This document shows positions 25,058-33,065 of a stretch of DNA of 64,000 nt, piece by piece. Every line of letters begins with the position of its first letter. Positions within the stretch are counted from its first letter, which is position 1. Origin of the DNA: Verrucomicrobia bacterium S94 (GTDB lineage Bacteria; Verrucomicrobiota; Kiritimatiellia; Kiritimatiellales; Pontiellaceae); NCBI GenBank assembly GCA_004299845.1, contig CP036201.1, positions 2,914,001 to 2,978,000 on the forward strand, read 5' to 3'. The notes beneath the pieces were generated by a model, which was not told where the DNA came from, searched no databases, and worked only from the letters and a program-made list of their open reading frames with translations. Position numbers and translations under genes: made by a program.

Positions 25058-25438
25058 ATGGAACCGAAAAAAACAAAACCGATTCGCGCGGCCGTTGCCA
25101 CTAAAGACGGCATTTCCATTAATCTGCATTTTGGTCACGCCAAAACGTTCTGGATCTATGAACTGCAGGCCGGTCAATTTACACTGCTGGAAAAGCGGGA
25201 CGTCGATCATTACTGCCAGGGCGGATCCGGCGATTCCTCGGCCATGCAGAAAATTCTGCAAACCCTGACGGATTGCCGCTGGGTATTTGTTGCCCGCATC
25301 GGGGACGGACCGATTGCAAAACTCAACGCCATCGGCGTCGAACCCGTGGATACCTTTGCTCACCTGGGCATCGATGAAGCGCTCAAGTCGCTTGCCTCCC
25401 AGCTGGACGAACCCGCCGGCGGTACAGCCTCGGAATAA
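25058..25438 (+). CDS. NifX/NafY-family (dinitrogenase iron-molybdenum cofactor) domain protein
   Basis: A 126-residue single-domain protein of the family that includes NifX, NafY and the C-terminus of NifB (PF02579 type). Visible features are IRAAVATKDG at the first strand, the conserved HFGHAKTFWIYE, a loop with one Cys-rich spot (DHYCQGG) and WVFVARIGDGP. No nif genes are nearby, so it is one of the many non-nitrogenase members, which probably bind a metal cluster or metalloid. It is convergent with the ArsR-family gene at 25458, so it belongs to the neighbourhood of a metal(loid) locus. Confidence 0.7.
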   Translation: MEPKKTKPIRAAVATKDGISINLHFGHAKTFWIYELQAGQFTLLEKRDVDHYCQGGSGDSSAMQKILQTLTDCRWVFVARIGDGPIAKLNAIGVEPVDTFAHLGIDEALKSLASQLDEPAGGTASE

Positions 25439-25457
25439 CGCACCGGGTATTGCGGAA

Positions 25458-25760
25458 CTACGGTTCGGCCGGCGTTTCGTGGATGCAGCATTCGTCTTTT
25501 AGAAATTCGATCAGTTCGTCCAGACGTTCATATTGCGGCGCACAATACAGCGTCCGGCCCTTCCGGCACTGTATGACCAAGCCAACGGCAACCAGTCGGC
25601 TGATGTGGTGCGATAACGTGGAAGCCGGGACATTCAGTTCCGCCTGAATGGCTCCGACCGGAACCCCCTGCCGACCGCCTTTGACCAAATATCTGAAAAT
25701 GGACAGGCGCGTTTCATGCCCCAGTTCCGCCATCTGTTTTGCCGCGTCCTTTATCTGCAT
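25458..25760 (-). CDS. ArsR-family regulator of the ArsP-like locus
   Basis: A 100-residue winged-helix regulator, distinct from ArsR of the ars operon. It starts MQIKDAAKQMAELGHETRLS behind GAAGGG. The recognition helix region reads NVPASTLSHHISRLVAVGLV. The C-terminus contains LKDECCIHETP, whose cysteine pair plus His could sense a metal or metalloid. The longer frame upstream lacks a good start and would cover the operators. It is divergent from the permease gene and two dyads lie between them. Confidence 0.85.
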   Translation of the reverse strand: MQIKDAAKQMAELGHETRLSIFRYLVKGGRQGVPVGAIQAELNVPASTLSHHISRLVAVGLVIQCRKGRTLYCAPQYERLDELIEFLKDECCIHETPAEP

Positions 25761-25778
25761 GAGTGCCCTTCTATAATT

Positions 25779-25851
25779 CCATGTTTCTAGAAATATGGTT
25801 TGACGATACTCTTCGTCATACATATTTATATTTCCACGAAAGTAGAAATAT
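25779..25851. promoter_or_regulatory. Divergent control region with two dyads
   Basis: CCATGTTTCTAGAAATATGG (25779-25798) is a near-perfect 20-base palindrome centred on TTTCTAGAAA. A second dyad, ATATTTC-N10-GAAATAT, lies at 25828-25851. Both share the TTTC/GAAA half-sites, and they lie between the ArsR-family gene and the permease it probably controls. Confidence 0.6.
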
Positions 25852-25918
25852 CGATGAGGAAAGTCAATGGCATTGCCGATTGACCGAAAAAACATCGTTA
25901 AGGAATCAGGTATAGAAT

Positions 25919-26980
25919 ATGAATCGTGTTCAGGAAATCGCTATCGAAGCCGGCCGCGACGGGGCCGGCGGGGTGAACGGATGGCTTTCTGAAATCATCA
26001 GCCGGGGTTTATCCGAACTCGACACCGGGCTCTCGCCCGACCTGACCGCCGGAATTTCAAAAGCCCTTGCAACGTTTATTTTTATCTTTGCCGAACTGAC
26101 CCTGCTGTTTCTCTCCATCAGTTTCATCATCGGCATCCTGCAAAGCTATATTCCCGCCGGAAAAATCCAGCGCATGCTCAATAAAAAACGCGGCTATATG
26201 ATGGCGGCACTGCTGGGTGCCGTCACGCCGTTCTGTTCCTGTTCGACCATACCGTTTCTGAAAGGGCTGATCCGGGCCGGTGCCGGCTTCGGCGGCATCA
26301 TCGTCTTCCTGCTGGCCAGCCCCTTGCTCAATCCCATTATTATCGGTCTGTTCTTCATCAGCTTCGGACTGAAGGTCGCGATCTACTATTTTGCGGTTGC
26401 CATGGGCTTTTCGATTCTTGCCGGCATCCTTCTGGAACAGCTGGGTTTCCAAAAATATATCCGGCCGATCAGCAGCACAGCGGATGAACCGTGCGGATGC
26501 GCCGAACCCGCCTCGGAAAGCAGCCCCTGCTGCGATACACCGACGGCAAATACACAACCGGCCACATGGAGCACACACTGCCGGAAAGCGTGGAAGCAGG
26601 CTGTTTCCGATTTTAAAGGCGCTTTCTGGTTCATGCTGGGCGGAGTACTTATCGGCTGCATAATCTACGGTTTTGTTCCCGAATCCTTTATCAGCCGTTA
26701 CGCCGGCGGCAGCAGTCCGCTGGCCGTACCGGTGGCGGCGGTTGTGGGCGTTCCGCTCTACATCCGTGCCGAAGCGGTCATTCCAATCAGCCTCGGACTC
26801 GTCGATAAAGGAATGAGTCTCGGAGCCGTAATCGCCTTCATCATCGGAAGCGCCGGAGCCAGCCTGACCGAAGTCGTGCTACTCAAATCCCTCTTCAGAA
26901 ACCCCATCATCGCAGCCTTTCTGATCGTGGTATTCACCATGGCTATTCTTGCCGGCTATCTGCTGCCGTTTTTTCTCTAA
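25919..26980 (+). CDS. ArsP/DUF318-family permease
   Basis: A 353-residue inner-membrane permease with about eight to ten hydrophobic segments. The family hallmark GAVTPFCSCSTIPFLKGLIRAG is present; in ArsP-type exporters these cysteines take part in transport of trivalent organoarsenicals, while other members are linked to Cu or Zn. The central loop carries a dense cysteine cluster (EPCGCAEPASESSPCCD), suggesting thiol metal capture. A second transport motif GVPLYIRAEAVIPI follows. AAGGAA lies upstream. It faces the ArsR-family gene and is followed 15 bases later by a MerT-like gene. Confidence 0.85.
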   Translation: MNRVQEIAIEAGRDGAGGVNGWLSEIISRGLSELDTGLSPDLTAGISKALATFIFIFAELTLLFLSISFIIGILQSYIPAGKIQRMLNKKRGYMMAALLGAVTPFCSCSTIPFLKGLIRAGAGFGGIIVFLLASPLLNPIIIGLFFISFGLKVAIYYFAVAMGFSILAGILLEQLGFQKYIRPISSTADEPCGCAEPASESSPCCDTPTANTQPATWSTHCRKAWKQAVSDFKGAFWFMLGGVLIGCIIYGFVPESFISRYAGGSSPLAVPVAAVVGVPLYIRAEAVIPISLGLVDKGMSLGAVIAFIIGSAGASLTEVVLLKSLFRNPIIAAFLIVVFTMAILAGYLLPFFL

Positions 26981-26995
26981 CCAAAGGAAATATCT

Positions 26996-27424
26996 ATGAA
27001 AAACAAAACCTCTTCTTTCAGCTTCTGGGTCACTATCGGCAGCGGTTTTCTTGCGCTGTTAGGCTTTGTCTCCGGATGTGCCTTTCCCGCAATCGCCGCT
27101 TTACTGGCCGCATTGGGCGTGAGCAGCGGATTCATCTCCGTCATCAAGCCACTGCAGCCCTGGCTGATTTCAATGGCGGCCCTCTCATTGGCTTTCGAGT
27201 TTTATAAAGCCTACCGGCCTTTACCGAAAAACGCTCCATGCTGCGGATCACGAACCAGAACACGCATTGTGCTCTGGTCCCTGCTGGTGATTTTCGTCGG
27301 ATTAATGATTATTGGAAAAATGAAGTCCATGCCGGCCGATCCAGCAGACACACCTTGCACGATCCCCGCCCAGCCGTCCACCTGTCCGGCTTTTTTCCAG
27401 CCGGAAACCGGTTGCAGCCAATAA
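26996..27424 (+). CDS. MerT-like small membrane protein with Cys-rich tail
   Basis: A 142-residue protein with about three membrane spans. The segment GCAFPAIAALLAALGVSSGFI followed by LQPWLISMAALSLAFEFYKAY resembles MerT and related mercuric-transport proteins. Cysteines occur in the first membrane span (GCAFP), in a loop (CCGSR) and in a soluble tail (four Cys in the last 30 residues). It is cotranscribed with the ArsP-like permease and the genes probably handle one metal or metalloid. Mercury, arsenic and others cannot be separated from sequence; merA and merP are not seen here. Confidence 0.6.
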   Translation: MKNKTSSFSFWVTIGSGFLALLGFVSGCAFPAIAALLAALGVSSGFISVIKPLQPWLISMAALSLAFEFYKAYRPLPKNAPCCGSRTRTRIVLWSLLVIFVGLMIIGKMKSMPADPADTPCTIPAQPSTCPAFFQPETGCSQ

Positions 27425-27507
27425 GACCGCTCTGCCGCCTCCCTCCACTCAGGGTGCCATATAAATCAGGCTTTGTGATCCTGTGGCCGTTATGCTTACA
27501 TTTCCTC

Positions 27508-28149
27508 ATGAAATTCAAGCACATTATCTGGGACTGGAACGGAACGTTGTGGGACGACACCTGGCTCTGTACCGACATTAATAATCATATGCTGGAACGC
27601 CGGGGTCTGCCGCGGATCGATATCAGAGTATACAGAGATAAACTGATCTTTCCGGTCGATCAATATTACTGCCAGCTGGGTTTCGATTATTCGAAGGATC
27701 CCTACAACGTGCTGGCCGAGGAGTTTATCGAAGAATACACCGACCGGCGATTCAGCTGCCCGCTTCATGCCGGTGCAAGAGAATTGATCGCCGAACTCCA
27801 GACGCTGAATGTTCCCCAGGCCGTTTTATCCGCTTATCAGCATGATACGCTGATCGAAGCACTGAACCATTTCCAGCTGCTGAACTGTTTTGATGAGGTC
27901 ATCGGTCTGAATGATATCTATGCGGCCGGCAAAGTGGAGAACGGCTTGAGGTATATAGGGAACCTGAAAACAGATCCTTCCGAAGTTCTGTTCATCGGCG
28001 ACACCCTGCACGATTTCGAAGTGGCCACAGCCATGGGCGTTAACTGCGCGCTCGTCGCTCATGGACACAACAGCCGCCCGCGCCTGGAATCCACCGGTGC
28101 GCCGGTGTTCGACGATATCGCTCGTCTCCGCGGATACATACTCGGCTGA
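27508..28149 (+). CDS. HAD-superfamily hydrolase, phosphoglycolate-phosphatase-like
   Basis: A 213-residue soluble phosphatase. Motif I is DWNGTL (Asp9 as nucleophile; Asn replaces the second Asp of the usual DxD), motif II includes VLSAY, and motif IV is FIGDTLHDFEVA. The cap domain inserted after motif I is helical, as in class I HADs. A small phosphate ester is the likely substrate. The start at 27508 lacks a clear Shine-Dalgarno; a longer frame overlaps the MerT-like gene and is rejected. Confidence 0.82.
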   Translation: MKFKHIIWDWNGTLWDDTWLCTDINNHMLERRGLPRIDIRVYRDKLIFPVDQYYCQLGFDYSKDPYNVLAEEFIEEYTDRRFSCPLHAGARELIAELQTLNVPQAVLSAYQHDTLIEALNHFQLLNCFDEVIGLNDIYAAGKVENGLRYIGNLKTDPSEVLFIGDTLHDFEVATAMGVNCALVAHGHNSRPRLESTGAPVFDDIARLRGYILG

Positions 28150-28164
28150 AATATCCGGCATATC

Positions 28165-28420
28165 GACTTCCAGAAGCAACCCACAGATTTTGCTAAAGAG
28201 GCTTTTTTCATAGGGTCGAGACGCGAGCGCTTGGCTCGGGTGCTCCATTTCTTGAGATACCATTCTGCCCAGTATGGGCTCGTGTAGTTCCAGAAGAGCC
28301 GGAAGCTTTTCTTGAGCAGATAAGCGCGGACGCTCTTCAGGTCGTAGGTGAGCTGGAGGGTGCGTCGTCGAAACACAACCATTCTCCGTTTTTTATCAGC
28401 TTCGCATCTCATTGATTTAA
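28165..28420 (-). pseudogene. C-terminal remnant of an ISL3-like transposase
   Basis: The complement reads RRRTLQLTYDLKSVRAYLLK then FRLFWNYTSPYWAEWYLKKW and SRLDPMKK, characteristic of the end of the DDE domain of ISL3-family transposases. The 5' part is absent and the frame then drifts into unrelated codons toward the HAD gene. No terminal repeats are visible. Confidence 0.6.
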
Positions 28421-28635
28421 AATTGGTTGTGACACATTTTTTAGGCCGCTCGCAAAAATGAAAAAGGAAGTCTATTAAGCCCATTTTCCTTTCTCTGTTT
28501 TTTCGGACGGGTTGTAAACGAAATTCCCCTCACCATTTTTGCCGTGGAAAACCGAGTCCGAACATCGCTATTCTGATGTTTTGATCGTTCGAATTCTCTG
28601 GAACTCATAGGATCCTCGGATTTTGTGAGTTCGCA

Positions 28636-29999
28636 GGGGTGCGGAAATGTATGCACCTCTCGTAAGTTGTTGAATTTATGTGGGATTGGCTGGGTATGAG
28701 CAAGAAGAGGTTTGGCGGTAGGTTTAATGTGTTTTGGGTGATTTACATGCTCTTGGCGCACCGTTTTATGCCCAAACATGATGGTCAAATCCAGTTGCTG
28801 TTGTATCAGGTTAAGATGCTCCGAGATCGCATTGATGAGCCGCGAATTATCCCATCTTCGGACGAGCGTGCAGAATTGCTCCGTTTGGGTGCCAAAATTG
28901 ATCACGATATTGCGGAGGTAATGTGCGTGGTGAAGCCGGGAACCTACCGCCGCTGGCCGAGCAAAAAGGCGGATAAATCGAAAAAGGAAATGATTGTTGG
29001 TCGACCGGAAACCGCCGAAGAAACCATTGCACTGATCATTCGTTTGGCTACTGAAAACATCGCGTGGGGCTACAAACGTATTTTGGGCGAACTGAAGAAG
29101 CTGGGCGTTGATATTGGGCTGACGACCATTCGTGATATTTTGAAGCGAGCGGGGCATAAACCATCGCCCCAGAAAACAAAGAGCAAGCCCGTGGTTCCGT
29201 GGTCGGACTTTATCGGTGCGCACATGGAAACGTTGATTGCCTGCGATTACTTTACGAAACCCATCTACACGCTTTTCGGCAAGTTCGACGCCTACGTGCT
29301 GGTCTTTATCCACCTCGGCAGTCGCCGTGTTTTCATGACGCCACCCACGTTTCATCCCAATGATGACTGGCTTAAGATTCAGATTCGCAGTGCGGCGATG
29401 TGGCTCGATGGAATCGGAGTTAAACCCACCTGCCTGATCCACGACGGAGACAAGAAATTCGGGAAGATGTTTAAAGCATTCTGGAAGTCGGAAGGTGTGC
29501 GATGTTTGAAGATCCCTCCGCGCTCGCCGCAGGCCAATGCCTTTTGCGAGTGCTATATTGGGACGTACAAACATCAGTGTTTGAATAGTTTCTTTTGCCT
29601 GAGCCTCGATCAGCTCGATTACATCAACCGAAAATGGGTGACGTACTACAACAACGAGAGACCGCATCAGGGAAAAGACATCGGGAATAACATTCTGCGC
29701 CCCGACTTTACGCCCGTCAGCGAAGGCGAAATCGTGCGCTACGAAGCTCTCGGCGGCGTACTCGCGTGGTACGAACGCGCCGCTTAAACTCTGCCCGATC
29801 ATCAGCAAACCCGAACCTCCCGTTCCAATCGAACGGCTGATTCGCCATGCCCAGATCGCATAAATCCACCTATTTTCGTGACTCTCATTGTCAAATTTCG
29901 CTCTCAACTCTCTTCGTTGACCTACTCGATCTCCCTTAATTCGTTCATTTCACCCTGATTTTTCAGTCATTTTTGGCGTGGATGAATTTCCGCACCCTC
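28636..29999 (+). mobile_element. Complete insertion sequence with terminal inverted repeats
   Basis: The left end GGGGTGCGGAAATGTATGCA (from 28636) matches the reverse complement of the right end (about 29979-29999): GGGTGCGGAAAT-N2-AT-N-CAC is common to both. A single integrase-type transposase gene fills the element. I do not see a clear target duplication. It separates the HAD region from the Rhs region. Confidence 0.75.
28678..29787 (+). CDS. Transposase with integrase (rve/DDE) core
   Basis: A 369-residue transposase of the IS481/IS3-like integrase-core group. The helix-turn-helix part includes WGYKRILGELKKLGVDIG and TTIRDILKRAGH. The DDE catalytic residues lie in IACDYFTKP (Asp190), LIHDGDKKF and the Glu of ANAFCECYIG; YYNNERPHQG is the usual end of the rve domain. 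The frame is intact, so the element may be active. The true start may be the Met at 28696 (MSKKRF). A long reverse frame over the same bases is a shadow. Confidence 0.85.
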   Translation: MWDWLGMSKKRFGGRFNVFWVIYMLLAHRFMPKHDGQIQLLLYQVKMLRDRIDEPRIIPSSDERAELLRLGAKIDHDIAEVMCVVKPGTYRRWPSKKADKSKKEMIVGRPETAEETIALIIRLATENIAWGYKRILGELKKLGVDIGLTTIRDILKRAGHKPSPQKTKSKPVVPWSDFIGAHMETLIACDYFTKPIYTLFGKFDAYVLVFIHLGSRRVFMTPPTFHPNDDWLKIQIRSAAMWLDGIGVKPTCLIHDGDKKFGKMFKAFWKSEGVRCLKIPPRSPQANAFCECYIGTYKHQCLNSFFCLSLDQLDYINRKWVTYYNNERPHQGKDIGNNILRPDFTPVSEGEIVRYEALGGVLAWYERAA

Positions 30000-30200
30000 C
30001 ACCCTGCTATCAAACCGTTTGTTCAATGTGCAGACCTGACCCTGCTATCCACGGAGCTATGCGGCATAACCAAAACAGATCATTGAGTGGTTTAAGACCC
30101 GAGTCCACTTCTGTCTGGCGACGGTTCCAAAGGCCCGCCGGAGGAAAGGAGCAGTGAGCGCCTGCCATGGCGCTCTCTGCGATAGCGGCTCCACATTAAC
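30000..30200. other. Intergenic region
   Basis: Nothing convincing between the right end of the IS and the small membrane gene; only short frames. Confidence 0.5.
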
Positions 30201-30470
30201 TCATCCGCTTTTTTCCCGTATGAAAATTAGCCAACCCACAATCATCAAAAGAATAGAAAGCAATATACAGCATCCCCACCAAACCTGATCGGCTTCAGAT
30301 GCCCCATAATTTTTTGTGCCTTTAGAGGGAAGAAATTGCCACAACTTAAAAAGCTTAACGCATACCCCCGCTAGTACAGGAATACGTAACAAGACAGGGC
30401 GCAGAGCAAACGATAACAAACTACTTAGAGAGCAGGATAGCACTATGTTCAAAATCCATTTTTTATCCAT
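30201..30470 (-). CDS. Small membrane protein, candidate immunity protein of the orphan Rhs tip
   Basis: An 89-residue protein with a hydrophobic N-terminus (WILNIVLSCSLSSLLSFALR) and a second span (WGCCILLSILLMIVGWLIF). No family recognised. It starts 12 bases after the stop of the Rhs tip at 30483, on the same strand, the standard place for an immunity gene. It is richer in A and T than the surrounding Rhs core, as tip-immunity pairs often are. The immunity role is inferred from position only. Confidence 0.5.
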   Translation of the reverse strand: MDKKWILNIVLSCSLSSLLSFALRPVLLRIPVLAGVCVKLFKLWQFLPSKGTKNYGASEADQVWWGCCILLSILLMIVGWLIFIREKSG

Positions 30471-30482
30471 ATCGTCACTCCC

Positions 30483-32290
30483 TTATGGCAACAAGGCGCT
30501 TGCTGTTGGAACAATAACGTTAATTACATCCTCTGACATCGCATCACCTTGCAAAATATTTTCGTATAATTTCCAGTAGCCTGTTGTTGCGTCCACAACA
30601 TCTTTTCCCTTAACCACCTTTGCGCCGAGTGGTGATAAAATAACAGACTCAGAAACACCCTTGGAAAAGTATGCCACGGGCTCCACTGCACTAATTGCAA
30701 GATATGCAAACGTACCGCCCGCACCCCCTTCTTTCAAAACCTGCTCTTTACCCTCACGGAAAGCTATGGGCATATTCTCACCAAGCTCTTGAAAGCCATA
30801 AACAATGCTTCCGACTGCTAATGTTGGCAAAAACTTTGAACTAAGCGGATTAGCCATATTCCATGCTCCGTAGCCATCCGTCCAATCTGTATCCAAGGCC
30901 CAGTCTTCCAGGGAGTCGTAATCCCATCCATTTACCAGTGAAAATGAATCCGCGCACAACCCGTACGGATCGACGAAGAAGAGCGGATTCATATTCGCCC
31001 ACATGTAGACGTTGACTCCGCCATCGATTCCGAGGGGGTCGGGACTGATGAAACGTTTCAAAGAACAGGAATACGCTCTATGAAGGGTTAAATGTAATTC
31101 GGTGTCAATGTCATAGTACACGCCGTAGCCACCCAGCCACCGGAACGGAGTATCTGTTAACCCGATGTGCGTTGCGGTTCCGTACGGCATGTACGCAAAC
31201 TGGTCGGTGACTGCGCCGGATTCGTCCGTCAGCGCGAGGGTGCTGCCGAGTTCGTCGGCGTGATAATAATAGGTATCGCCGTTTGCTTCGATGTGGCAGA
31301 GCAGTTGACTGCCATTCCAGACATAGTAGCGGGTGATGTTTCCCTGAGCATCTGTTTCAGCGAGCGGGCGTTTCAGTCCGTCCACATAATCGATGACGAA
31401 GTAGTTGGTGCCGGAGTTGTGGACGCGGCCGATTCGCGCGCCGCTTGCATCATATACATATTTCGTGTGATTCGTGTCTTTCGTGGTTTCAGTCAAACGA
31501 TTGTTGTAGTCGTACGAGAAGAACTCCGGATCGGAATCCGGCGAACCGATGGATGCCAGCCCGCCGTTGTCGTTATAGCCATACGCGATGTCGGTCCAAT
31601 TGGTGCCCTGCTGGACTCGTTCGGAGATGAGCTGATCGGCATCGTTGTGCGTTTTGATGGAGCGATGTGTCGTCGAAATCGTCGGCGAAATACCGGCATT
31701 GATGCATTCGGTGGTTTTGAAGCCGAGCGCGTTACGATGGATTTCCCGATCCACAAAATTTCCGTGCTTGATGGAGATCATATGATTTTCGGCATCGTAA
31801 CCAAAGGAGGAGTTCACGCCGCTGGGGTATAAGATGCCTGTCAGGCGGTTGGCTGTGTCGTAGCCGAAGGAAATGATTTCCGTGTTATTCGAGTAGGTCG
31901 TGGCAACCGATTCCAGCCGGTTATCGGCACCGTAATTGTAAGAAACAGATAAACCTCCCGGGTAAACAATGCTGGTGCGGTTGCCGTTCAGATCGTACTG
32001 ATTTTCCACCACAGAACACACTGAGGCACAGAGCTGCGTACTGAATACGAGCCGGTTCATTTCATCATAGCCGAAGGTGCATGAGGCATGCGGGGACGCT
32101 TTCCATTCGCATCGTGATCAAACGCGGCGACTTCCACACCCTGATTCGTGATCGCCGTCAACCGGTTCAGCGCATCATATCTGTATTCCGTCAACGCGCC
32201 GGCGACATCTATGCGGGTATTGAGATTGCCTGCTCTTTCAAACTCTATACGCGGCTTCCTTTCCATAAGTGATTTATTACGAACCAATTC
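30483..32290 (-). pseudogene. Orphan Rhs C-terminal cassette (core end plus variable tip)
   Basis: From about 32290 down to 30483 the complement encodes YD repeats and the complete Rhs-associated core ending RFISPDPLGIDGGVNVYMWANMNPLFFVDPYGL, then a unique tip of about 155 residues beginning CADSFSLVNGWDYDSLEDW. The core is nearly identical to that of the full-length gene at 33046-39048. A 13-base deletion near 32092, relative to the intact copy, puts the upstream piece (32057-32287) out of frame with the rest; no signal peptide or promoter is present. This is the classic displaced Rhs tip, kept for recombination. The tip has a hydrophobic segment (GGTFAYLAISAVEPVAYF), and its activity is unknown. 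Confidence 0.8.
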
Positions 32291-32609
32291 TCAGCAAACA
32301 ATCAGGGAATATTAAAATATCGGACCGACCCCTTTATACCGGAGAATATTAAAATATCGGACCGACCCCTTTATGGTATTGAGATTGCCTGCTCTTTCAA
32401 ACTCTATACGCGGCTTCCTTTCCATAAGTGATTTATTACGAACCAATTCTCAGCAAACAATCAGGGAATATTAAAATATCGGACCGACCCCTTTATTTGC
32501 CTGCTCCTTCAAACTCTATACGCGGCTTCCTTTCCATATGTGATTTATTCCGAACCAATTATCAGCAAACAATCGGAGAATATTAAAATATCGGACCGAC
32601 CCCTTTATT
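32219..32609. repeat. Tandem ~120-base repeat, three units, plus extra copies of its end
   Basis: Units at about 32219-32337, 32377-32496 and 32496-32609 each run from TTGCCTGCTCTTTCAAACTC through TTTCCATAAGTGATTTATT to ATATCGGACCGACCCCTTTA. The terminal 30 bases occur four times (ending near 32337, 32374, 32496, 32609). The repeat contains the 5' end of the orphan Rhs fragment and lies exactly between the two Rhs cassettes, so it was probably duplicated during tip exchange. Confidence 0.75.
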
Positions 32610-33065
32610 GGCCGGCTCGTTGCTCCATAATCCTTCATTTATAAGAACCTGATTCAGATAAACGCAGGAACCTTTTTGGATGTTTAAAAAACCAATATAT
32701 ACGTTATGTGCTCCTACAGACTCCCATCCATTTGGTTCTCGGCCCAGAACTTCCTCCGGAATGCCCCAGATGAATACATCATATTTCATATCTCCATTGG
32801 GCGAAACAAAAACCTCATAATCACCAATCAATTTTGAAATTCTCATTCGAGACTCATCGCTACGCCCCTCAATATTTCGCCCGGCAAGCTTAATCACATC
32901 TCCATTGGCAAGTTTAAGTGAAGGACCAGGCAGCACTTTATCCACTTGTTGCAACACATTGGCATTTTCTCTAAGCCTTGAATCCAAGGCAACCGAACCA
33001 AGAGCAAACAAGATAAATAAAAATGCCATCAGAACCGTATATTTATTATTTATTAATTTCGACAT
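32583..33065 (-). CDS. Candidate immunity protein of the full-length Rhs protein
   Basis: A 160-residue protein starting MSKLINNKYTVLMAFLFILFALGSVAL, a signal anchor or signal peptide, followed by a soluble part with no recognised domain. It overlaps the last 20 bases of the Rhs gene on the same strand, the standard toxin-immunity arrangement. The last residues (NKGVGPIF) come from the tandem repeat, so its original C-terminus may have been replaced. If the tip is a periplasm-active hydrolase, an exported or anchored immunity protein would fit; that is inference. Confidence 0.55.
   Translation of the reverse strand: MSKLINNKYTVLMAFLFILFALGSVALDSRLRENANVLQQVDKVLPGPSLKLANGDVIKLAGRNIEGRSDESRMRISKLIGDYEVFVSPNGDMKYDVFIWGIPEEVLGREPNGWESVGAHNVYIGFLNIQKGSCVYLNQVLINEGLWSNEPANKGVGPIF

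Noticed and set aside
28441-29907. Long reverse-strand frame (488 codons) over the insertion sequence
   Set aside because: It is the antisense of an intact DDE transposase and shows no domain of its own.
32219-32609. Repeats as a CRISPR array
   Set aside because: The repeated units are about 120 bases, nearly continuous, without short repeats separated by unique spacers, and no cas genes are near.
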